Of a stretch of DNA of 11,414 nt, positions 6,534 through 11,414 are shown piece by piece. The translations under genes and the position numbers were made by a program. The notes beneath the pieces are model-generated. The model worked only from the letters and a program-made list of their open reading frames with translations, searched no databases and was not told the DNA's origin. This DNA is from SSSZ01 sp035345935. GTDB taxonomy: Bacteria > Pseudomonadota > Gammaproteobacteria > Burkholderiales > Rhodocyclaceae. The stretch lies in assembly GCA_035345935.1 (NCBI GenBank), contig DAORDK010000101.1, forward strand, positions 1-11,414. Direction: 5' to 3'. Within the stretch, counting starts at the first letter, position 1; every line of letters starts with the position of its first letter.

Positions 6534-7238
6534 CTATTCGAGGGAAAAAGTGATGGGGACGACCACCGAGGACTCTACGACTTCGTCGCCCCGGCGGGCG
6601 GCGACGAAGCGCCAGCGCTGCACGGCTTCCCGCGCGGCGGTGTCGAGACGCGGGTAGCCACTGGATTGCTTCACTTCCACGTCCAGGGCGTTTCCGTCCG
6701 CACTGACGCGAACCTTCAGGAGCACCTTGCCTTCCTCGCCGTTGCGACGGGCGATGGCGGGGTAAACGGGCTTGGGGTTGTGCAGATAGTTGGCGTCGAA
6801 GCGGGCCGCCACCACGGGCAGGGGGGCAGGGGGCGCCGGAGGGACGGCCATGGGCGCGGGAGGCGGTGCCGGCGGCTGGGCGGGGACGACGAAACTCGCC
6901 GGGGCCTCGGCCTTGGGTGCAGCGGCCAGGATGGGCTGCGGGGCAGGCGGGGGGGTCTTGCGCACCGGCACCTGGGGCTTGGGCGGCGGCGGGGGCTCGG
7001 GCTTGTTCTCTTCCAGCAGGGGCAGGAGGCGCACGGCGATGCTGGGCGGCAGGGTGAGGATTTCCTGCCGTACCGAGACCACCAGGACGCCCCAGAGCAG
7101 CAGGCCGTGGAGGGCGACCACCAGGGTCCAGCGCAGCGTCTGCTCCGCCGCGCTGGGCGGCGCTTCGGCAATGTGCAGGGGCGGCAGGGTGACGGCGGTC
7201 ATGGGCGCTTGGGCAGGGTCATGGGAAGAATTAGCCAA
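6534..7238 (-). CDS. tonB: Energy transducer TonB
   Basis: This gene encodes up to 234 residues. TonB spans the periplasm and passes ExbB-ExbD energy to outer-membrane receptors. A single N-terminal membrane anchor lies at about 35-57 (LRWTLVVALHGLLLWGVLVV). A long proline-rich spacer (about 79-142) includes KPEPPPPPKPQVPVRKTPPP. The C-terminal TonB domain carries PKPVYPAIARRNGEEGKVLLKV, SSGYPRLDTAAREAVQRWRF and PITFSLE. The start is uncertain: TTG at 7238 gives the longest form, while ATG at 7202 (residue 13) still keeps the anchor; neither has a well-placed ribosome binding site. It is the first gene of the unit, so its upstream region probably controls all six genes. GC reaches about 80% in the proline-rich part by hand count of 6841-6900. 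Confidence 0.93.
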   Translation of the reverse strand: MANSSHDPAQAPMTAVTLPPLHIAEAPPSAAEQTLRWTLVVALHGLLLWGVLVVSVRQEILTLPPSIAVRLLPLLEENKPEPPPPPKPQVPVRKTPPPAPQPILAAAPKAEAPASFVVPAQPPAPPPAPMAVPPAPPAPLPVVAARFDANYLHNPKPVYPAIARRNGEEGKVLLKVRVSADGNALDVEVKQSSGYPRLDTAAREAVQRWRFVAARRGDEVVESSVVVPITFSLE

Positions 7239-7322
7239 TCCTGATCTTGATCCCGGTCAAAAACGATTTAAAAACAAGATATTGGAGGCGCGCATTCTAG
7301 GGGGATCGGAAGGTTTCTCCGA

Positions 7323-7339
7323 TGCGACACGTTGTCGCA
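7323..7339. promoter_or_regulatory. Perfect palindrome between tonB and ssrA, candidate operator
   Basis: TGCGACACGTTGTCGCA is a perfect 7-bp inverted repeat with a 3-base spacer, located 85 bases upstream of tonB (which is transcribed leftward) and about 60 bases upstream of ssrA (rightward). A weaker inverted repeat ATCGGA / TCCGAT (7305-7310 and 7318-7323) sits beside it. On the tonB strand a TAGAAT hexamer (complement of 7294-7299) could be a -10 element, but no good -35 is present. The repeat could be a binding site for a dimeric regulator of the uptake operon or a hairpin in the ssrA precursor. I do not recognise the motif, and it does not match the Fur consensus. Confidence 0.35.
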
Positions 7340-7389
7340 GGCCCGGCCCGGCGATGAGGCCAAGCGCGTCGTCTATTGCCGAGGGCGTC

Positions 7390-7655
7390 CCCATAATTCG
7401 GGCATGGCTGTAGTTGCGGCAAGTCGGATGCGTTTCGGACGCGGGTTCGATTCCCGCCACCTCCTCCACAGGGGGGGTACTGGTTTCGACGGGGCGATTG
7501 AGGATGGGCAGGCAGCCCGAGAGGCGACGGACGTAATCCGCGCAAATCCATAGTTGCCAGTATGAGCAATTCGCTAACGCTGCTTAAACAGCATAGCTGG
7601 GGCCGCTGAAGCCTCATTACCCAAGACAGCCGGCGGGGACTTCGGTCCCCGTCGT
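7390..7655 (+). ncRNA. ssrA: Transfer-messenger RNA, circularly permuted (two-piece) form
   Basis: tmRNA with SmpB rescues stalled ribosomes and tags the nascent peptide. The order here is permuted. The T-arm comes first: TTTCGGACGCGGG with stem GCGGG/CCCGC (7441-7445/7453-7457) and loop TTCGATT, then acceptor strand CACCTCC (7458-7464) and an encoded CCA (7466-7468). The 5' half follows: GGGGGTA (7473-7479), then CTGGTTTCGACGGGG. The acceptor strands form six of seven pairs. A long helix joins the pieces: 7397-7411 pairs with 7508-7521, with one bulge and one mismatch. The tag end lies at 7573-7587, with stop TAA in the loop of stem GCTG/CAGC (7579-7582/7589-7592), as in canonical tmRNA. Outer ends are approximate, and the 3' edge is set at the UUCG hairpin. 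Permuted tmRNA is known in alphaproteobacteria, some cyanobacteria and some betaproteobacteria. Confidence 0.88.
7631..7654 (+). terminator. UUCG hairpin at the ssrA end
   Basis: A 10-bp stem (7631-7640 with 7645-7654, one G-T pair) closes on a C(TTCG)G tetraloop, which is stable on the plus strand. No T-run follows. It could end or stabilise the ssrA precursor, or be part of the 3' domain of the coding piece. A classic Rho-independent terminator is not supported. Confidence 0.4.
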
Positions 7656-7721
7656 CAACTGCGCAGCCCGATCAGTCCGTTGCCAGCCAGTGCTCCGCAA
7701 ACCAGGCCAGCAGGCGCTTCC

Positions 7722-7739
7722 AGCCCGCTTCGGCGGGCT
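7722..7739. terminator. UUCG hairpin between the convergent ssrA and ubiB genes
   Basis: AGCCCGC-TTCG-GCGGGCT is a perfect 7-bp stem, with its edge 11 bases beyond the ubiB stop. The C(TTCG)G loop is in the stable orientation for a plus-strand transcript, and a mildly T-rich stretch (CATTGTTAGATCTATTTGTT) follows on that strand. It may terminate ssrA transcription, protect the ubiB mRNA 3' end, or both. Neither strand has a strong T-run directly after the stem. Confidence 0.45.
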
Positions 7740-7750
7740 CATTGTTAGAT

Positions 7751-9289
7751 CTATTTGTTGGCCATATCAATAGATATCAGCACCCCCGCCACCACCGCCA
7801 GCAATAGGGCGATGATGGTCAGCCAGCGGTTCTTCCGCTGTTGCTCGGCGATGAGCTTTTCCAGTTGCGGCTGCAGGTCGGCCTTGGCCGGCTGGGCCAG
7901 GGCCAGGTGTACCAGGCGGGGCAGTTGAGGCAGGGTGCGGGCCAGGTAGGGCGCCTCCTGCTTGAAGGTACGCAACAGCCCCCGCCAGCCCACCTGCTCG
8001 CTCATCCAGCGCTCCAGGAAGGGCTTGGCTGTCTTCCACAGATCGAGGTCCGGATCGAGCTGACGGCCCAGGCCTTCGATGTTGAGCAGGGTCTTTTGCA
8101 GCATGACGAGCTGCGGCTGGATTTCCACGTTGAAGCGCCGCGAGGTCTGAAACAGGCGCAGCAGCACGCGGCCAAACGAGATTTCCTTCAGCGGACGGTC
8201 GAAGATGGGTTCGCAGACGGCCCGGATGGCGGACTCGAATTCGTCGACGCGAGTCTCTTTGGGCGCCCAGCCGGATTCGATGTGGGCCTCGGCAACCCGC
8301 TTGTAGTCGCGGCGGAAGAAGGCGAGAAAATTCTGGGCGAGGTAATTCTTGTCACGGTCGGTGAGGGTGCCGACGATGCCGAAATCCAGGGCAATGTACC
8401 GGCCGTCCGGGGCGACGAAGATGTTGCCGGGGTGCATGTCGGCGTGGAAAAAGCCATCACGGAAGACCTGGGTGAAGAAGATTTCGACACCCGCAGCCGA
8501 GAGCTTGGACAGATCGATGCCCTGCTCCCGCAGGCGATCGATCTGGGAAATTGGCGTCCCCTCCATGCGCTCCATGACCATCACGGTGGACGTGCAGAAG
8601 TCCCAGTGCACCTCGGGGACGATCAGGAGCGCCGAATCGGTGAAGTTGCGTCGCAATTGGGAAGCGTTCGCCGCCTCGCGCATGAGATCGAGTTCGTCGT
8701 GGAGATATTTGGCGAATTCGGCCACCACCTCCCGAGGCTTGAGCCGCTTGCCGTCGGACCACAGTCTTTCGAGCAGGACGGCGAGGGTATCCATGAGGGC
8801 CAGATCGTGTTCGATGACCGACAGCATATTGGGCCGGAGAACCTTGACCGCCACGTCGTGGCCGCCATCCTCGGTCTTGAGTCGGGCGAAATGGACCTGG
8901 GCGATGGAGGCCGAGGCGATGGGCGTCGGATCGAATTCGGCAAAGACCTCGGAGGCGGGGCGACCATAGGCCTTTTCGACTTCCTGCAGGGCCAGGTGCG
9001 AATCGAAAGGCGGGACGCGGTCCTGCAGCTTGGCCAGCTCGTCGGCAATGTCCGTCGGCATCAGGTCGCGGCGAGTCGAGAGGACCTGACCGAATTTGAC
9101 GAAGATGGGTCCCAGCGCCTCCAGGGCCTGGCGCAGGCGAACCGCCCGAGGAGCATCCAGACGGCGCCAGAACTGGACGGCGTTCGCGATGCGGACCAGG
9201 GAACCGGTGGGCTCGTGTTCGAGGACCATTTCGTCGAGGCCGTAGCGGCTGGCGACGGAGACGATCTTGAGGAGACGAAAGAGGCGCAA
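7751..9289 (-). CDS. ubiB: Ubiquinone biosynthesis kinase-like protein UbiB
   Basis: This gene encodes 512 residues from the chosen start. UbiB is an atypical kinase-like (ABC1/ADCK/UbiB) inner-membrane protein needed for ubiquinone biosynthesis. In order: the KxGQ motif (KFGQ, 65-68) with LSTRRDLMP; the Ala-rich loop SASIAQVHFA (126-135); VAVKVLRP with the ATP-site lysine at 149; a DELDLMREAANA helix (198-209); FFHADMHPGNIFV (280-292) as catalytic loop; ALDFG (300-304) as metal-binding DFG; and a C-terminal membrane helix (WLTIIALLLAVVAGVLI). TTG at 9289 is preferred because it gives M-RLFRLLKIV, the usual UbiB opening. The frame is open 24 codons further to TTG 9361, but that extension does not resemble the family. 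A TTGGTT/TTTTAT promoter-like pair lies just upstream (low confidence). The length is close to that of E. coli UbiB. Confidence 0.93.
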   Translation of the reverse strand: MRLFRLLKIVSVASRYGLDEMVLEHEPTGSLVRIANAVQFWRRLDAPRAVRLRQALEALGPIFVKFGQVLSTRRDLMPTDIADELAKLQDRVPPFDSHLALQEVEKAYGRPASEVFAEFDPTPIASASIAQVHFARLKTEDGGHDVAVKVLRPNMLSVIEHDLALMDTLAVLLERLWSDGKRLKPREVVAEFAKYLHDELDLMREAANASQLRRNFTDSALLIVPEVHWDFCTSTVMVMERMEGTPISQIDRLREQGIDLSKLSAAGVEIFFTQVFRDGFFHADMHPGNIFVAPDGRYIALDFGIVGTLTDRDKNYLAQNFLAFFRRDYKRVAEAHIESGWAPKETRVDEFESAIRAVCEPIFDRPLKEISFGRVLLRLFQTSRRFNVEIQPQLVMLQKTLLNIEGLGRQLDPDLDLWKTAKPFLERWMSEQVGWRGLLRTFKQEAPYLARTLPQLPRLVHLALAQPAKADLQPQLEKLIAEQQRKNRWLTIIALLLAVVAGVLISIDMANK

Positions 9290-9356
9290 CGGTTTGCCCG
9301 CCGGATAAAACGCGAAGTCTACGCACAAACCAATTTCAGTGGAAGCGCTAAACCGA

Positions 9357-9412
9357 TACAATGCCGCGCTAGGCCAATAGCATGGAAATTGGCTTGATTT
9401 ACAACTAGGAGG
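9357..9412 (+). promoter_or_regulatory. Promoter -10 and ribosome binding site of the DUF3857/transglutaminase-like gene
   Basis: TACAAT at 9357-9362 matches the -10 consensus at five of six bases, but the -35 is weak (TTTCAG at 9334-9339, spacer 17). A near-perfect Shine-Dalgarno AGGAGG lies at 9407-9412, 6 bases before the ATG at 9419, which fixes the start. The region is shared with the divergent ubiB promoter area. Confidence 0.45.
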
Positions 9413-9418
9413 GCACCG

Positions 9419-11383
9419 ATGGATTTAGGGCGTTGGCTGATCATCGTTTGTTTCGTGATGGCCTGGGTATCGGCGAATGACGTTCGCGCCCAACCGCTCG
9501 AAGGCCAGGGCGAGATCGAGATAGCGCCCGATAGCTTCGTGCGGGGAGCACCATTGCCGCCCTGGGTGCGCCAGGTTGCTGCACCTTCCAGCAAGTCATC
9601 TAGCCCACTTGTCATCAGGCTACACGACACCCAATTCAAAGTGGCGCCGGTACCGACCGTCTATGTTCACAAGGTCATTCAGGCAAACGACTCTTCCATG
9701 CTCGGGGTGATCGGTCAAGTACAACTCCAGTTCGTGCCCCAGTACCAAAAGTTGAAACTGCACTCCGTTCGTATTCTGCGCGACGATCAGGTCATCGATC
9801 GGAGCCGGGAGGTCAATGCGCGCTTCCTCCAACGCGAAGGCAGGCTGGAGCAAGGCGTTTACGGCGGAGCGATCACCGTTGCCTTGTTACTTGAAGATGT
9901 TCGAATCGGCGACTCCCTGCAGATCGAATACAGTGTCGAGGGCCAAAACCCGATTTTCGAGGGAAGGTTCAGTGATTTCGCAGGCTGGGACCAGGCAGAT
10001 CCGATCGAATTGCGCAGGGTGTCGGTCCTCTACCCGTCCGGACGGGCGTTGCACTGGCGTATGCTGGGTGACTTCCGCTCGACTAGGATACAGCCAAAGA
10101 TAAGTGAATTCAGGGGCGAGCGCCTTATCGAATTCGAAGAGCGCGAAATTAAGGGCCTGAGTCTAGAGCCATTCATTCCCGGCGACTACTTCCCAGCCCG
10201 GATGATGCAGTTCTCTGAATATGGCAGTTGGGCTGAAGTTAGCCGATGGGGTATGCGCTTGTTCGAAACCCCGACTGCCTTGCCTGACGAAGCGGTCACG
10301 CAGCTATCCAAACTGCAACAACTACCCACCGTCGAAGCAAGGGTGGCGGCCGCATTGCGATGGGTACAGGGTGAAATCCGCTACTTTTCCGTCTCGCTGG
10401 GCGAAAGTTCCCATCGGCCCTATCCACCGACCCAGGTTCTCTCAAGGCGATACGGGGATTGCAAGGACAAGACCTACTTGCTGGTGGCCCTGCTGCGCGA
10501 GTTAGGAATCGAAGCCGACCCCGTCTTCGCCTCTTTACGTACGCCCCGAACTCCGGCCAAACTGCTCCCGTCTCCGGACGCCTTCGACCATGTGATCGCT
10601 CGCGTAGTTATAAAGGGGCGGAAGTATTTCCTTGATGCCACAGCGCCTCCCCAGCAGGGTGCGCTGGATCGTATTGGCCCCTACATTGAAGGTTCGGAGG
10701 TATTGGTGGCTGCTCCGACCACCGCCAAACTGGAGACCGTCAACCAGCCAGGCATCCGCGATCTCGTTCTGATCGAGCTCACCGAGAATTTTGTGGTCAA
10801 GGAGCTCGGTGGTGCTGGGACACTGGACGTCAGGCAGGTATGGCGAGGCAATGCAGCCGACCGAATACGTCTGCTGCTTGCTCAGCAATCGAAGGAAGAA
10901 TTGCGCAAGCTGGCCATGGGCAATTACGAACGCCAGTACAGCGGCGCGGCATTGTCAGGCGAACCTGTGTTCGAGGACCACTCGGAGAAAAATACAATTA
11001 CCTTCAGCGCCAGCTACAACATACCGAGGTTGGCGCAAGACGTGGAAAAAGCCTGGGTCTTGAACTATTTTCCTGCGAACTTGCGCGGAATACTCAATAT
11101 ACCGGACAAATTGAACCGCAATTTCCCTCTGATGGCCCAATTGTCGCCCTACGAAGCGCGTTATCAGTTGAATATAGAGTGGCCGATGAGCGTCAGCGCA
11201 ATCCAGGATCCAAGCATGCAACATGTCGTCGGCGAGCAGTTTGACGCAACCGTGGCAAAAAGCTTTCGGGGAAACAAAACGCAGATTGCCGTTTCCTACA
11301 GTTCCCGCAGTGCCGTGGTGGATCCTGAGCAGATCGCGCTCTTCTCGGAGAACGTCAAGCGCCTTTCAAGAAACACATCCTAA
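9419..11383 (+). CDS. Exported DUF3857 / transglutaminase-like protein
   Basis: This gene encodes 654 residues. A signal peptide (LIIVCFVMAWVSANDVRA, about 7-24) predicts export. The region to about 260 matches the DUF3857 layout (ILRDDQVIDRSREV, GDSLQIEYSVEG, DFAGWDQADPIELRRVSVLYPSG). A transglutaminase-like core follows, with a full triad: Cys348 in RRYGDCKDKTYLLVALLRELGI, His391 in AFDHVIARV and Asp406 in KYFLDAT. The part after about 440 resembles the DUF3858-like beta-rich C-terminus. Family members are cysteine-protease-fold proteins of mostly unknown role, so the substrate is unknown. It is preceded by a strong ribosome binding site and diverges from ubiB. GC is visibly lower than in its neighbours (27 of 60 bases at 11041-11100), which could reflect transfer or different selection. 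It ends 31 bases before the window edge. Confidence 0.85.
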   Translation: MDLGRWLIIVCFVMAWVSANDVRAQPLEGQGEIEIAPDSFVRGAPLPPWVRQVAAPSSKSSSPLVIRLHDTQFKVAPVPTVYVHKVIQANDSSMLGVIGQVQLQFVPQYQKLKLHSVRILRDDQVIDRSREVNARFLQREGRLEQGVYGGAITVALLLEDVRIGDSLQIEYSVEGQNPIFEGRFSDFAGWDQADPIELRRVSVLYPSGRALHWRMLGDFRSTRIQPKISEFRGERLIEFEEREIKGLSLEPFIPGDYFPARMMQFSEYGSWAEVSRWGMRLFETPTALPDEAVTQLSKLQQLPTVEARVAAALRWVQGEIRYFSVSLGESSHRPYPPTQVLSRRYGDCKDKTYLLVALLRELGIEADPVFASLRTPRTPAKLLPSPDAFDHVIARVVIKGRKYFLDATAPPQQGALDRIGPYIEGSEVLVAAPTTAKLETVNQPGIRDLVLIELTENFVVKELGGAGTLDVRQVWRGNAADRIRLLLAQQSKEELRKLAMGNYERQYSGAALSGEPVFEDHSEKNTITFSASYNIPRLAQDVEKAWVLNYFPANLRGILNIPDKLNRNFPLMAQLSPYEARYQLNIEWPMSVSAIQDPSMQHVVGEQFDATVAKSFRGNKTQIAVSYSSRSAVVDPEQIALFSENVKRLSRNTS

Positions 11384-11414
11384 CTAATTGAAAGCTTGGA
11401 TGGTTCTAAGTGGT

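Noticed and set aside
7239..7330. Fur box upstream of tonB
   Set aside because: No stretch resembling GATAATGATAATCATTATC was seen, so iron regulation by Fur cannot be claimed from the sequence.
7430..7470. A tRNA or tRNA fragment
   Set aside because: The T-arm and acceptor half have no D-arm or anticodon arm upstream. They fit the 3' piece of a permuted tmRNA, with the 5' piece directly downstream.
9290..9361. 24-codon upstream extension of ubiB
   Set aside because: The family normally begins at the MRLFRLL-type segment, matched by TTG 9289. The extension overlaps the divergent promoter region.
7841..9397. Long plus-strand ORF (518 codons) opposite ubiB
   Set aside because: It is antisense to a full set of UbiB motifs and has no ribosome binding site or recognisable domain. 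Openness on the opposite strand is common in GC-rich genes.

Overview
The window looks like a piece of a high-GC betaproteobacterial chromosome, most plausibly from the Rhodocyclales and relatives. The basis is a circularly permuted (two-piece) tmRNA gene, a UbiB-type ubiquinone gene, a sulfate-transporter ATPase tail, and GC-rich codon use in all but the last gene. The genus is inferred and no database was searched.

Layout, left to right. Bases 1-413 (+) hold the C-terminal end of a sulfate/thiosulfate ABC-transporter ATPase (CysA). Bases 496-1085 (+) hold a toxin-first higB-higA toxin-antitoxin pair, with a perfect 7-bp inverted repeat just before higB as a likely operator. A small uncertain ORF (1091-1255) follows. 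Bases 7238-1330 (-) form one compact six-gene unit in the order tonB, exbB, exbD, TonB-dependent outer-membrane receptor, BNR/Asp-box beta-propeller protein, thioredoxin-like protein. Gaps are 2 to 49 bases, or an 11-base overlap. Bases 7390-7655 (+) hold a permuted ssrA (tmRNA) gene with the T-arm/3' piece upstream of the 5'/tag piece. Bases 9289-7751 (-) encode UbiB. Bases 9419-11383 (+) encode an exported DUF3857/transglutaminase-like protein, transcribed divergently from ubiB and lower in GC.

The most interesting part is the six-gene unit. It carries its own energy-transducing TonB-ExbB-ExbD complex, one receptor, a secreted propeller with a Cys/His cluster (HSCECC and CPHH), and a secreted CxxC thioredoxin-fold protein. 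This reads as a self-contained uptake system for a metal or metal complex with periplasmic redox or metal handling. Copper is one possibility, but the ligand cannot be read from the sequence. The other notable points are the tmRNA tag, whose expected alanine resume codon is out of frame with its stop codon, and a HigB whose usual C-terminal Tyr-His active-site residues are replaced.

No CRISPR array, insertion sequence, rRNA or complete tRNA was seen. The longest stretch without a protein gene (7239-7750) is occupied by the tonB upstream region, a palindrome, ssrA and two UUCG hairpins.
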